Source: Affinundibacterium baiyunense
GTDB lineage: Bacteria; Pseudomonadota; Gammaproteobacteria; Burkholderiales; Burkholderiaceae_D
Assembly (NCBI RefSeq): GCF_018139645.1
Contig: NZ_JAGSPM010000003.1
Coordinates: 372,001-436,000 of the forward strand
DNA length: 64,000 bases
Reading direction: 5' to 3'
The position numbers and the translations under genes are program-made. Shown here one piece after another: positions 53,334-63,759 of this stretch (position 1 is its first letter; every line of letters starts with the position of its first letter). Under the pieces are notes generated by a model. That model made no database searches, had not been told where the DNA came from, and saw only the letters and a list, made by a program, of their open reading frames with translations.

Positions 53334-53482
53334 TTTTAAATTGACTCGAATAACAGCGAGTGATGAATCACAATCAGCTAATTTATTTGCGGACTTTTCG
53401 TCTAGCAATAAACCAACTTAAAAACGAATTTATAAGCGAACTCAAAAACGAACTTATTCAGTTTGCTATGTATCGCAGCGAA

Positions 53483-54949
53483 TTAATTTGCTTTCAAAGA
53501 ACTCGCAAAACCACCTAATAAAGCAGCTCGCTTTTGCGGCTTGGCGACTTCGTTAGTAGCTTTATTCAAGACAGGCTTGGTCGATGCAGCACTGGTGCTT
53601 GGTTCATACGGCTTTAAAAACCAAGGATCGACTTTCTCGCGCGGTGCTTGATATGTTCGTACCGGACGCTCAGTTGCGCGATCAGTTGAACGTGGACTAC
53701 GTTCTTGGCGATCAGAAAAACTTGATGATTTACGTTCAGAATGCAAAGAAGTAGCGATAAATCCGGCGAGTTGTAAGCGCACGATTTTTTGCTTGATCAG
53801 TTTTTCGATATCCACCAATAAACGTTCATCTTTATCGGTATGCAAAGAAATTGCATCGCCCTTTGCGCCAGCGCGACCAGTGCGACCAATTCGATGGACA
53901 TAGTCTTCTGCGTTGTACGGCAAATCAAAATTAATCACGCATGGCATTTCAGAAATATCTAAGCCACGTGCGGCAACGTCGGTAGCAACCAAAATTTCTA
54001 CCTCGCCACGTTTAAATGCTTCTAAGGCTGCCATCCGTTCTTGTTGCGATTTATCACCGTGAATCGCGGTCGCTTTAATGCCTTGCTTAACCAAATGTAC
54101 TGCCACACGTGAAGCGCCGATCTTGGTATTTGAAAATACGATCACTTGCTTCAATCCGCGTTCGCGAATAATGAACGCAACCGCATCACGTTTTTCATCT
54201 TCCTCTACTTTGTACAACACCTGCGTCACGTTTTCTGAGGTGGCGTTACTACGCGCTACTTCGATCGTCACCGGATTATTCAAGAAGCTGGCAGATAGTT
54301 TCTTGATTTCTGGAGAGAAGGTCGCAGAAAACATCAAATTCTGACGCTGCTTTGGCAGCAAATTAATGATGCGCTGTAAGTCTGGCAGAAACCCCATATC
54401 CAACATGCGATCGGCTTCATCCATAATCAAAATCTGGGTTTGCGATAGATTCACCGATTTTTGTGCCACATGATCTAACAAGCGACCAGGTGTAGCGATG
54501 ACGATCTCTACGCCATTACGCAAAATGGCGGTTTGCGGTGCCATATCCACACCACCAAATACGACTGTCGCGCGTAGAGGCGTGTGACGCGAATACGCCT
54601 TCACATTTTCTGCAACCTGATCAGCTAACTCACGTGTAGGCGTTAAAATTAATGCGCGTACTGGATGACGCGCTGGCGAGGCACTGGTATTGGCGTGTGC
54701 CATCAACAATTGAATAATCGGCAGCGAGAATCCCGCCGTTTTTCCTGTGCCTGTCTGCGCCGCACCCATCACATCACGACCCTGCAAAACTACGGGAATT
54801 GCTTGCGCTTGAATTGGCGTTGGATGCACATAACCTTGATCGTTTAGTGCGCGCAGAATTTCTGGTGCTAGCCCAAAAGAATCAAATCGAAGAGTATCAG
54901 CAGCCAATTCAGCTACTGTTGGAACAGAGGTTTCGGTCATGTTATGCAT
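53483..54949 (-). CDS. DEAD-box RNA helicase, RhlE-like
   Basis: The 488-residue protein has the Q motif (FDSFGLAPEILRALNDQGYVHPTPIQ), motif I AAQTGTGKT, PTRELADQ, DEAD in LIMDEADRMLD, SAT in MFSATFS and motif VI HRIGRTGRAG. A basic, Ser/Arg-rich C-terminal tail (from about 405) likely binds RNA. Start may be at 54949 or three codons later. RhlE/RhlB-group helicases act in ribosome assembly and RNA turnover. Confidence 0.92.
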   Translation of the reverse strand: MHNMTETSVPTVAELAADTLRFDSFGLAPEILRALNDQGYVHPTPIQAQAIPVVLQGRDVMGAAQTGTGKTAGFSLPIIQLLMAHANTSASPARHPVRALILTPTRELADQVAENVKAYSRHTPLRATVVFGGVDMAPQTAILRNGVEIVIATPGRLLDHVAQKSVNLSQTQILIMDEADRMLDMGFLPDLQRIINLLPKQRQNLMFSATFSPEIKKLSASFLNNPVTIEVARSNATSENVTQVLYKVEEDEKRDAVAFIIRERGLKQVIVFSNTKIGASRVAVHLVKQGIKATAIHGDKSQQERMAALEAFKRGEVEILVATDVAARGLDISEMPCVINFDLPYNAEDYVHRIGRTGRAGAKGDAISLHTDKDERLLVDIEKLIKQKIVRLQLAGFIATSLHSERKSSSFSDRQERSPRSTDRATERPVRTYQAPREKVDPWFLKPYEPSTSAASTKPVLNKATNEVAKPQKRAALLGGFASSLKAN

Positions 54950-55214
54950 AGTGTGCCTCCCGTGGGTCTAACACTGCATCAAAGGAAGAAAATTGTGATG
55001 TTGCGTCAGCAAAGAGTAAGGCATGGAAGAAAATTTACAGCGCACATTATAACACCATGCCTGTGTAGAACTATTTTTCGATATTTTCGATAGATGCTAG
55101 CAAAAACTCCTAGCCAAAAATATCACAAAACAAATTCAAAACTTTCTACATAACAGAGTAGACCAAAGACGATAGATCGCTCCCATAAATAATCACTACA
55201 TCGTCACGGCACAG

Positions 55215-56375
55215 TTAACGAATAGATTCCCGCTCCAAGGTATAACGTGCAACACGCTCTTCTAGTACCGTAACACCAATTCCCGGCCCTTCAGGTAACG
55301 CAATAAATCCATCGTCTGCTAACACCACAGCTTGATCAACGATGTCTTCGCTAAAGTAACGTGTGGTTTCTGATGTGTCGCCTGGCAAAGTAAATCCACT
55401 AGCGGTTTGCAATTGCAAATTGAATGCCCTACCGATACCGGTCTCATCCATGCCCCCCGACCAAACGTCAACGCCTGCGTGCTGACACAACGCTGCGGCT
55501 CGGAGCGATTCGATCATGCCGCCGACTCTACCTTGCTTAATATTGATTACACCACAGGCCTTCAAGGCAAGCGCTGAGCGTGCATCGTCGAGATCATGAA
55601 TTGATTCATCCAAACATAAAGGCGTGGCTAAACTAGCTTGCAATACCGAGTGCTGAACGATATCGCTGTAAGACAGGGGCTGTTCTATCATGGTCAAATT
55701 GAATGCATCTAGCTCTCGCAGTATAGGCGCATGCTCCAATCGATAATCACCATTGGCATCCGCCATCAAGCACAAATCAGGAAAAGCCTCGCGCACAGCG
55801 CGCACCCAAGCGACATCTTTACCCTGCATGATCTTCAATTTGACACGATGATAGGGGCGACGCATTGCATCAGCTACCGCATCGAGTAAAGCCGGAATCG
55901 ATTCCTGAATCCCTAGACTAATACCAGACTGAATCCGACGCGCCGATAACCCCAACAATGCATGCAATGGGCGATTCTGTTGACGTGCAATTAAATCGAG
56001 CAATGCATTTTCTACCATCGCCTTCGCCATGCCGTGACCACGCACCGGACTCCAGCTTGCTAGCAATTCCCCGATCGTAATACCCGGCTTCAATAGCGGC
56101 AATAAAAAGTCTTTAAAAATGTGGCGCACGGTTTGCGTAGTTTCACTGGCATAAAACGGATCTGGATCCGCTACACATTCTCCCCACCCCACCACGCCAT
56201 CCGATTCAAGCCGTAATAACAAGGCCTCTTTCACTGCCCAAGTATGCACACTGGTGGCAAATGGCTTTACAAATGGCAAGCGCACCACAATCAAATCGAT
56301 TTTATGCAAGACAGGAATACGTGCATCAACCGCGGGCGATAGTGGTACTGCGCAATGCAAAAATTGTTGGTCCAT
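55215..56375 (-). CDS. Enolase-superfamily N-acylamino acid racemase/OSBS-like enzyme
   Basis: The 386-residue protein has the muconate-lactonising subgroup residues: Lys179 and Lys181 in RVKLKIMQG, metal ligands Asp206 (ADANGDY), Glu231 (EQPL) and Asp256 (LDES), and Lys280 (NIKQG). This set is found in o-succinylbenzoate synthases and N-succinylamino acid racemases. No menaquinone genes are nearby. It follows a YfcC-type permease by 11 bases, close to amidohydrolase genes, so racemisation of N-acyl amino acids is more likely. Confidence 0.82.
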   Translation of the reverse strand: MDQQFLHCAVPLSPAVDARIPVLHKIDLIVVRLPFVKPFATSVHTWAVKEALLLRLESDGVVGWGECVADPDPFYASETTQTVRHIFKDFLLPLLKPGITIGELLASWSPVRGHGMAKAMVENALLDLIARQQNRPLHALLGLSARRIQSGISLGIQESIPALLDAVADAMRRPYHRVKLKIMQGKDVAWVRAVREAFPDLCLMADANGDYRLEHAPILRELDAFNLTMIEQPLSYSDIVQHSVLQASLATPLCLDESIHDLDDARSALALKACGVINIKQGRVGGMIESLRAAALCQHAGVDVWSGGMDETGIGRAFNLQLQTASGFTLPGDTSETTRYFSEDIVDQAVVLADDGFIALPEGPGIGVTVLEERVARYTLERESIR

Positions 56376-56386
56376 ACTTCAATTCC

Positions 56387-57805
56387 TCAAGAATAGCCAA
56401 TCGCTACCGCAATCGCGACCATCGCCATCGACATCAGCAAGATCAGCAATTGAAAGCGCCAGATAATGCCAAACCAACGTGTCCACGGCACACCAGCAAC
56501 ACCTAATGATGCCATTAAAATTGCACCCGTTGGCACACTCATATTTGCCATCGCATTGCCGAGCTGATAAGCCAACACGGCAGTCTGCCGCGTCACACCA
56601 ACTAAGTCAGATAATCCAGACATCAAAGGCATATTGATCGCCGCTTGCGCACTACCAGAATGAATCACAAAAGTGAACATTGTTTGCACCACCAACATCC
56701 CTTGGGCCGCCATCTGTGCAGGCCAAGTTTCTAGCATTGTTCCCATGCTATGTAAAAAGGTATTCAAAACTGAAGGAGCATGTGGGTTCGCACCGCCTAA
56801 TAAATACTCTATTCCTTTCGCCAACGAAATCACCAACACGGCCGACATCAATTGCTGCGCACCGGCGACAAATGATTCCGCTGCTGCATCGGCCGTGAGA
56901 CGTTTACTCAATATCGCAACGATGGCTGAAAATACGCATAACGTAAAAAATTGTGTGGCAATTTCTGGAATAAAATAACCTGCGGTGACCACACCCCAAA
57001 CGATCCAAACAATGGTTGCGACAATTCCCAACAAGATCACTCGATCAGCGAGCGCGAGCGGTGGTGCATCGACAGGAATCACAATCTTGCCATCTTCACC
57101 GAGATCAGCAGCGGTGCGATGGCGCTGCGCATACCAGAGCGTAAATACAATACCGGTACTCACAAAAATCAGAAACATCACAATACGCAAAGGCGCACCA
57201 GACAATAGCGGGACATTGGCAATGCCTTGTGCTAAAGCGACACCAAACGGATTCATCCACGAGGTGCCAAATCCAATTTGACTAGCCACATAGGTAATCA
57301 TGACACCGACTTCAGGTGGGTAACCTAAACGCAAAATCAAAGGCAATAACAATGCAAGAAAGGCGATAGTCTCTTCGCCCATGCCAAATACCGCGCCGCC
57401 AGTAGCGAATGCAGCGAATAAAGAGCCCAACAACAAACGTGGATGATGCCCAGTGATGGCAATTAAACGCAGCAAGCCACGGTCAACCGCACCCGTCGCA
57501 TTGATCACACCAAAAGCGCCACCAACCAATAAAATAAATGCAATCACACCAATTGCAGAACCACTGCGACTACCTGAGGTCATGCCTTCAAATGGCGCAT
57601 TCAGAAAACCAATTTCTTTGCCTGTACCAAACACAGCAATACTGATGTTGTGCTCTGCGACGCGATAAGAATCTAGCGATATTGGCATCCCCTTTTCAAA
57701 GTAACCTGCGGGAACCCAAGGAACGATTAGCGCCAAAATCAGCGCACCGAACAGTAAGATGATGAGTGTGTTTGGAACTTTGAATGTACTTCGCTTATTA
57801 CTCAT
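56387..57805 (-). CDS. YfcC-family membrane permease (amino acid/dicarboxylate type)
   Basis: The 472-residue protein has about twelve membrane helices. Motifs such as GGAFGVINATGAVDRGL, GMGEETIAFLALLLPLILRLGYP and GSAQAAINMPLMSGLSDL are those of the YfcC family, related to ArcD-like and C4-dicarboxylate carriers. GGAG precedes the ATG. It probably transports amino acids or N-acyl derivatives for the racemase encoded just downstream. Substrate unknown. Confidence 0.82.
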   Translation of the reverse strand: MSNKRSTFKVPNTLIILLFGALILALIVPWVPAGYFEKGMPISLDSYRVAEHNISIAVFGTGKEIGFLNAPFEGMTSGSRSGSAIGVIAFILLVGGAFGVINATGAVDRGLLRLIAITGHHPRLLLGSLFAAFATGGAVFGMGEETIAFLALLLPLILRLGYPPEVGVMITYVASQIGFGTSWMNPFGVALAQGIANVPLLSGAPLRIVMFLIFVSTGIVFTLWYAQRHRTAADLGEDGKIVIPVDAPPLALADRVILLGIVATIVWIVWGVVTAGYFIPEIATQFFTLCVFSAIVAILSKRLTADAAAESFVAGAQQLMSAVLVISLAKGIEYLLGGANPHAPSVLNTFLHSMGTMLETWPAQMAAQGMLVVQTMFTFVIHSGSAQAAINMPLMSGLSDLVGVTRQTAVLAYQLGNAMANMSVPTGAILMASLGVAGVPWTRWFGIIWRFQLLILLMSMAMVAIAVAIGYS

Positions 57806-57862
57806 GGGTTTAGCTCCTGCTAATAATTCTAATTGCTGTGATCTACTACTTTTCCCTCGTAT

Positions 57863-57886
57863 AAAAAAGCCCCACCTGAGTGGGGC
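57863..57886 (-). terminator. Rho-independent terminator after the TonB receptor gene
   Basis: On the minus strand the perfect stem GCCCCAC/GTGGGGC with a TCAG loop is followed by a T run, 26 bases past the receptor stop. It separates the receptor from the permease gene. Confidence 0.9.
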
Positions 57887-57911
57887 GTCAAGAACAGGAG
57901 GGTGCTACGAT

Positions 57912-60668
57912 TTACTTGAATTTGTACTGCAAATTCACGAAGATAGAACGTCCACGTGGATCACCATAAGTCGGGTCCCAAGTCACTTGGAAATAACGTG
58001 ACTGGTTGGTAAATGGTGGCGGGGTATCTAATAAATTGATGACGCCAGCACGCAATTTCAGATTTTTAGTGAACGCATAACTACCGGTTAAATCCCATAA
58101 GGAATACGCTTCGACATCACGATCATTCCAACCTGGATCAGCCAAGCCCGGAATATTTTGATCACGATAGCTTGCGAAATACGTGTGACCCAAAGTCAGA
58201 TTCAGTTGTTCATATGCCCAATCAAAATTGAGCTTATGACGCCAACGTTGCACTGCCTTATCATCGCGGAACACACCGAGGCCGTTCGTCAATGGTGAAC
58301 TTGGATCGGATTGGAACTTATATTCGGTCAAATAAGTTGCACCTAGATTCGCGCTGAAGCGACCAATCGAGGTGGCATCGCCGCGCCAATTGAGCGCTAA
58401 ATCAAAGCCGGAAGTATTCAGCTTGCCACGGTTCTCTTTCTTAAACTGTAAATAGGAAACCGCGCCATCGGAATCACGCACAACGATATTCGGATTGTTG
58501 TAGTAGACTGGATTATCAAACACAGTCTGCTCACCAATTTCCGAAATAATGTCAGTCTTACGAATCATCCAGTAATCAATACTACCGTTCCAATTTTGGT
58601 TTGGTTCTAACACCAAACCGATCGAGAATTGTTTCGATTTTTCTGGTTTGAGTAAAGGATTCGCGTAGCGATCAAGATCAAACTGTGCAATCTCGCCTGA
58701 CACCGGATCTTTGACGAAGCTTGCAATCGTGCCGGAACGAACTGGTAAGAACATTTCAGAAATCGACGGCGCACGGAAACCTGTGCCAAAAGAAGCACGA
58801 CCTAACATTGCTTTACTTGGACGATAGCTCAACGCGATCTTAGGATTGGTCGTATCAAGATTAGGTGTAGTCAATGCAGATCGTGGATCTTTCACACCTT
58901 TATAACGATCATAACGTAAGGCAAATTGTCCTTCCCATTCTTTGGTGAAAGGCGCACTAACTTCTGCATAAATGCCCGCAATATCGCGTTGATTTGAGGA
59001 GTCTTCCAACAACTCGTCCGAGCTGGATCGATCACCTTGTACGTCATTCGACTTCAGTGCCGCAGTAGAAGAAAACTCTGTCTTTTCACGGCGCAATTCC
59101 GCACCAACCGCGAGCATCGCATCACCACCCGCCATAGACATCAAAGAGCGCGTCAATTTGCCATCAACGCTATCGCTAGTACCTTTAGAGATACGCGCAG
59201 CGCCAGAAATCTTGATGGAATTCATAAACTTCTTACCAGAATCATCGGTAGCTGCAACGAATGGGTTATACAATCCTTTTGCAATACCATCGAGTAATTT
59301 AGTGCGCGAGACCCAGCCATCGATATCCAAATCAGTCGCTTCATTGACACTATGGTTGTAGGCGGTATCGTAATCCCAAGCACCGATACGTCCATTGGCA
59401 CCTAGGACAATACGTGAACTCTCACTGGTCACCTCGGTGGTGCGTCGACCAGCATCAGTTAAACGGAAACGGAAATTCACAGGTGTCGTGATACCCGTTT
59501 TCGTTTGCAAATCTTTTGGTAAAAAGATGCCCGTGGTAGTGCCATTAATACTGCCAGAAGTGGCAGGCGATGCTGCGTACGCAGTGACTGCTTTACTCTT
59601 CAATGCTTCGAAGAAAACTTGATGCTCATCGGATACCAAGAAAGTGGCACGACCGATAAAACTTTGTTTTTCTCCTTTAGGATAAACTTCAGAATCACCC
59701 ATGTAATTAAATGAACAGCCCTCAGTACCACCTGGCCCCAAAGGACGCACGACGTTTGGACTACCATTCACGCAGGCTGCCTTACCGAAACTCACACGAC
59801 GGCCTGGAGAAGGTAACCACTTACCGCCTGGACCTGAGCCAAACAAGTAAGAAGAATTATTCAAAGTCGCGAGTTGCGCCGAAGTTAAATCCACATTGGC
59901 AGGGAAGGAAGTGCTCGACAACTGCGGAGATAAGCGATCTGGCAAACTGTATTCCTGCATAAACTTGCGATCAGAACTAGCGAGTCGCTCCATACGCTGT
60001 ACATCTATCGCACCAAATACATTGAATCGGTCTTTGCCTAGATCACCAAAACCTCCAGAAATAGACGCGGTTTTTTTACTACCGCCACCTTCGGCAGTAT
60101 CTAAGGCATAGACGTTAACATCAGCACCTTGATAATCTTTGCGGGTAATGAAATTAATCACACCGCCCATCGCATCTGTACCATAAATAGCAGATGCACC
60201 ATCTTTCAAGACCTCAACACGTTGAATCGCGCCAGCGGGAATGCTATTGAGATCCACACCAGAACTATCACCTGGGCTCGCGAAATTGGCGAGTCGGCGA
60301 CCATTCAACAATACCAAGGTACTAGAAACACCAAGGCCACGAAGATTGGCACCATTAAAACCACGCTGCCCACCCATCACGTCACTAACACTGGTGCCGT
60401 CAGTCAGACCACCCACATTCGCCGATATTTTTTGCAATAATTCAGCGGCAGTCGTTACGCCGGTCTTATCAATATCTTCACGCTTAATGGTTTCAATCGC
60501 CAATGCGGTTTCACCTTCAATGCGTTTAATACTCGAACCTGTCACTTCAACGCGCTGCAAAGTTTGCGCAGTGACATTCAAACTTAAAACGCTCAGTGCA
60601 AGTAACACTGCATGGGTGCATCGGGAGCGGCGAAATAGCATCGCTGCGGGCTGGCTAGCTGGTTTCAT
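57912..60668 (-). CDS. TonB-dependent outer-membrane receptor
   Basis: The 918-residue protein starts at the ATG at 60668 (GAGGA upstream). It has a signal peptide (cleavage near VTA-Q), a plug domain (ITRKDYQGADVN near its end; NGANLRGLGVSSTLVLLNGRRLA inside) and a 22-strand barrel ending in Phe-Lys (LQYKFK). Plug motifs resemble receptors for peptides or carbohydrates rather than siderophores. With the cyanophycinase and M20 genes divergently placed, it may import polymer fragments into the periplasm. No TonB-ExbBD genes are nearby. Confidence 0.88.
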   Translation of the reverse strand: MKPASQPAAMLFRRSRCTHAVLLALSVLSLNVTAQTLQRVEVTGSSIKRIEGETALAIETIKREDIDKTGVTTAAELLQKISANVGGLTDGTSVSDVMGGQRGFNGANLRGLGVSSTLVLLNGRRLANFASPGDSSGVDLNSIPAGAIQRVEVLKDGASAIYGTDAMGGVINFITRKDYQGADVNVYALDTAEGGGSKKTASISGGFGDLGKDRFNVFGAIDVQRMERLASSDRKFMQEYSLPDRLSPQLSSTSFPANVDLTSAQLATLNNSSYLFGSGPGGKWLPSPGRRVSFGKAACVNGSPNVVRPLGPGGTEGCSFNYMGDSEVYPKGEKQSFIGRATFLVSDEHQVFFEALKSKAVTAYAASPATSGSINGTTTGIFLPKDLQTKTGITTPVNFRFRLTDAGRRTTEVTSESSRIVLGANGRIGAWDYDTAYNHSVNEATDLDIDGWVSRTKLLDGIAKGLYNPFVAATDDSGKKFMNSIKISGAARISKGTSDSVDGKLTRSLMSMAGGDAMLAVGAELRREKTEFSSTAALKSNDVQGDRSSSDELLEDSSNQRDIAGIYAEVSAPFTKEWEGQFALRYDRYKGVKDPRSALTTPNLDTTNPKIALSYRPSKAMLGRASFGTGFRAPSISEMFLPVRSGTIASFVKDPVSGEIAQFDLDRYANPLLKPEKSKQFSIGLVLEPNQNWNGSIDYWMIRKTDIISEIGEQTVFDNPVYYNNPNIVVRDSDGAVSYLQFKKENRGKLNTSGFDLALNWRGDATSIGRFSANLGATYLTEYKFQSDPSSPLTNGLGVFRDDKAVQRWRHKLNFDWAYEQLNLTLGHTYFASYRDQNIPGLADPGWNDRDVEAYSLWDLTGSYAFTKNLKLRAGVINLLDTPPPFTNQSRYFQVTWDPTYGDPRGRSIFVNLQYKFK

Positions 60669-61160
60669 GCGATAAGTCCTCAAAAATGGGTGTATCAATC
60701 TCAAACACAAATTTATATTCAAACTATTTTTCTAACTTCTTTTGACTTTGTTTTTAAACATATTTTTCAAACGTATTTTTCAAACGCGTCTTTCAAACGA
60801 ATTCTTAATACGTATTTAAAAAGCTATTTAAAAACTTAGATTCAATCACCAGCACTGCACTTACCTACTCTTACCTACTCTTGAGTGCGTTTATATGCGT
60901 TCGTGTGCTTTGGCGTATTTTTTTGTAACGATTTGAGTGTATGCACAGTTCATCATCTTGAACCATCTCATATTAACTTGAGTCGCTCTGTGAGAAGCTG
61001 GTGTCGCATTCATGCAATGTTGTTCCCATTAAAGTGTTGCAAACTTCCGACAGTGCGACATGCATTTACGAATGTGCGCAAACTTTTAACTGACATGATC
61101 TGAACGCAACGAATCAGTGGCAACATCCGTTCCATGAGACTTTAGCGAAAGGGCTATTTT
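60669..61160. other. Divergent promoter region, receptor / cyanophycinase
   Basis: The 492 AT-rich bases carry a tandem run of TATTTTTCAAACG-like words (about 60768-60801) and a doubled CTTACCTACT (about 60860-60880). TTTTGACTTTGTTTTT near 60737 matches the 12-bp repeat unit at 12061. No ORF or RNA gene was identified. Confidence 0.4.
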
Positions 61161-62429
61161 TTGAAATCCATATTCATACTGACGCTGCTTGCAGCAAATT
61201 TGGCAATCAATTTTGCACACGCTGACGGTAACGCTACAAAAACTTCATTTCAACCAATACCCGGAATCGTCGTGCCTATGGGCGGCGCGGTACGTGGTGA
61301 CAACAATGAATTGCGACAACGCTTAGTTGATCTTGCTGGTGGTAAAGGAGCGAAATTTGTCGTCATTCCAACCTCTTCCGGCAATCCAGTAGCGACCGGT
61401 GAAAATGCCGCGCATGAACTCAGACGTCGTGGCGCACAAGTCGAGTTACTCAAAATCGCCCCGCAATGGCCAGGAGAAAATCTTGAATCAGCACGTCGCG
61501 CTGCAGCTGATCCAGACAATGTGGCAAAAATTCGGGCAGCGAATGCGGTGTACTTTACTGGTGGAGCGCAAGAACGTTATGCCGACGTACTCAATCCAAA
61601 TGGCGTCGCCTCACCTGTGTTGCAAGCAGTCAGAGAATTGCAAGCGCGCGGTGGCGTGGTCGTCGGCACAAGCGCTGGCGCAGCGATCATGAGTCAAGTT
61701 ATGTTTCGTGATGCGCTCAATCCATTATTGGTGATGAAAGGTTTGTTAAGAGACGGCAAAGAAGTCGAACGTGGATTGGGATTTGCAGGCGAAGAAATCT
61801 TCATTGATCAACACTTCCTCAAACGTGGAAGAATAGGACGTTTGCTCGCTGCCATGCTCGCAAAAGGTTACAAAATTGGTTTGGGTATCGATGAAAATAC
61901 AGCTGCAATTATTCGCGGCAATGACGTAGAAATTGTCGGCGCCACAGGTGCTTTATTGATCGATCTACGCGATGCAACAGTACAAGCTGGTCCAATCAAT
62001 GTGAGCAATATTCGTATCTCGTACTTGGATAATGGCGATCACTATGATTTGGCCAACGCACAAATCAAAGTTTTTCCAGCCAAATTAGCGAGAGGTGAAC
62101 TGAAATTTCGACAAGCGGGATTTGTTCCTGAACTCGAAAATCCACGCCTCGATTTCCCTGATATTTTGGGAGAAAACGCGATTCAACGCGCCTTATCGCA
62201 ACTCGTCGATGGCAATCGTGAACACGTGATTGGTTTCGCCTTTAGCCTGATTACAGCCAAGGATGATCCTGCTCCTGATTTAGGTTTTGAATTTGTCTTA
62301 CGTCGCGATGAACGCACGCGCGCTTGGGAGAGTACAGGTATTGACGGTAAAGATTACTCCGTATTTAATGCGCGACTCGATGTGCGACCAATCCGTATGA
62401 CAACGCCGCTCTATCAATCATGGAAATGA
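61161..62429 (+). CDS. Extracellular cyanophycinase-like S51 serine peptidase
   Basis: The 422-residue protein starts at a TTG (AAAGGG ten bases upstream) and has a signal peptide (cleavage near AHA-D, residue 21). The S51 signatures are GIVVPMGGAVRGDN, VVIPTSSGNP, AVYFTGGAQERY and the nucleophile elbow GTSAGAAIMS (Ser171). Such enzymes release beta-Asp-Arg dipeptides from cyanophycin outside the cell. The C-terminal part (about 300-422) is an added domain. The next gene overlaps by ten bases. Confidence 0.85.
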   Translation: MKSIFILTLLAANLAINFAHADGNATKTSFQPIPGIVVPMGGAVRGDNNELRQRLVDLAGGKGAKFVVIPTSSGNPVATGENAAHELRRRGAQVELLKIAPQWPGENLESARRAAADPDNVAKIRAANAVYFTGGAQERYADVLNPNGVASPVLQAVRELQARGGVVVGTSAGAAIMSQVMFRDALNPLLVMKGLLRDGKEVERGLGFAGEEIFIDQHFLKRGRIGRLLAAMLAKGYKIGLGIDENTAAIIRGNDVEIVGATGALLIDLRDATVQAGPINVSNIRISYLDNGDHYDLANAQIKVFPAKLARGELKFRQAGFVPELENPRLDFPDILGENAIQRALSQLVDGNREHVIGFAFSLITAKDDPAPDLGFEFVLRRDERTRAWESTGIDGKDYSVFNARLDVRPIRMTTPLYQSWK

Positions 62430-63751
62430 CTATGTATCCATTGCGACATCTTGCGCCTATCCTGCTCTCGAGTGCACTACTTGTACCAAGTATCAACTTG
62501 CAGGCGCAGCAGCGTTCCTTCGACCATGCCAGCTTAGACGCTGCCGCTGCACGTGTCTTACCCGAGGTGATTCATTGGCGACGCGATTTACATGCGCATC
62601 CAGAACTCGCATTTCAAGAACATCGTACCGCAGCTCTTGTCGCCGCTGAACTAACACGCATGGGCTACGAGGTAAGTCGTGGCATCGCTGGTACTGGTGT
62701 GATTGGTTTACTCAAAACGGGGCGACCTGGTCCCGTCGTTGCCTTGCGTGCCGACATGGATGGATTGCCGGTCAGCGAAGAAACCGGTTTAGCGTTTGCA
62801 TCGAAACAGCGTGTGAAGCAAGGCAATACCGAAGTCGCTCTCATGCATGCTTGTGGTCACGACATGCACGTCGCCATGTTGCTAGGTGCGGCTCGTGTTC
62901 TCTCTGATATACGCGGACAACTTTCTGGCACGATAAAACTGGTGTTCCAACCAGCGGAAGAAGGTGTCCCAAATGCGCCAAATGGCGCAGAGCGTATGGT
63001 AAAAGCGGGTGTCTTAGAAAACCCAAAAGTGGACGCGATGTTTGGCTTACACGTGGGTATCACACCGGAGCCAACTGGAACGCTCTCATTACGTGCACGT
63101 GGCTTGATGGCGGGCAGCGATACATTTGATATCGTAGTTAAAGGCCGTCAAACACATGGGGCGTTACCATGGAACGGTGTTGATCCAGTGGTGGTGGCGT
63201 CGCAAATTGTCTTGGGTCTGCAATCAATCGTCAGCAGACAAACTAACCTCACTGTCGCACCAGCGGTGATTACTATAGGAACGATACAAGGCGGTCAAAG
63301 AGCAAACATCGTACCTAGCGAAGTCAAAATGAGTGGCACCATTCGCACCTTTGATCCACGCATGCGAGAACAAATTCTGGCACAAGTAAAACGTACCGCA
63401 GAAAACCTCGCTCTCGCTTCTGGTGCCAGTGCCGAAGTCAGTATTGATGCTGGCTATCCGGTGACTTGGAATGATCCCGCGCTAACCGCTAAAATGCTGC
63501 CTAGTCTGCGTCGCGTGGTTGGCACCGCATTGCTATCCGATATTCCACCAACGACGACCTCAGAAGATTTTTCATTTTACGGACAACGTGTTCCCACTAT
63601 GCTGTTTTTTCTAGGAGTCAATCCTCCAGAAAAAGCAGCGATAGACTGGGCCCCCAACCATTCACCTCGCTTCAATCCGGACGAAGCTGCCTTGCTGACT
63701 GGCGTGCGTACTCTCGCTAGCTTAGCTGCTGATTATTTAACTGGGAACTGA
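62420..63751 (+). CDS. Secreted M20-family amidohydrolase/carboxypeptidase
   Basis: The protein has 443 residues; the ATGs at 62426 and 62432 are alternative starts. It has a signal peptide (cleavage near LQA-Q). Metal-site motifs are MHACGHDMH (Cys145, His147) and FQPAEEG (Glu180/181), as in IAA-amino-acid hydrolase/N-acyl amidohydrolase relatives. The gene overlaps the cyanophycinase gene, so translation is coupled. It may cleave released dipeptides or N-acyl amino acids in the periplasm. Confidence 0.85.
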   Translation: MEMTMYPLRHLAPILLSSALLVPSINLQAQQRSFDHASLDAAAARVLPEVIHWRRDLHAHPELAFQEHRTAALVAAELTRMGYEVSRGIAGTGVIGLLKTGRPGPVVALRADMDGLPVSEETGLAFASKQRVKQGNTEVALMHACGHDMHVAMLLGAARVLSDIRGQLSGTIKLVFQPAEEGVPNAPNGAERMVKAGVLENPKVDAMFGLHVGITPEPTGTLSLRARGLMAGSDTFDIVVKGRQTHGALPWNGVDPVVVASQIVLGLQSIVSRQTNLTVAPAVITIGTIQGGQRANIVPSEVKMSGTIRTFDPRMREQILAQVKRTAENLALASGASAEVSIDAGYPVTWNDPALTAKMLPSLRRVVGTALLSDIPPTTTSEDFSFYGQRVPTMLFFLGVNPPEKAAIDWAPNHSPRFNPDEAALLTGVRTLASLAADYLTGN

Positions 63752-63759
63752 AAACGCTC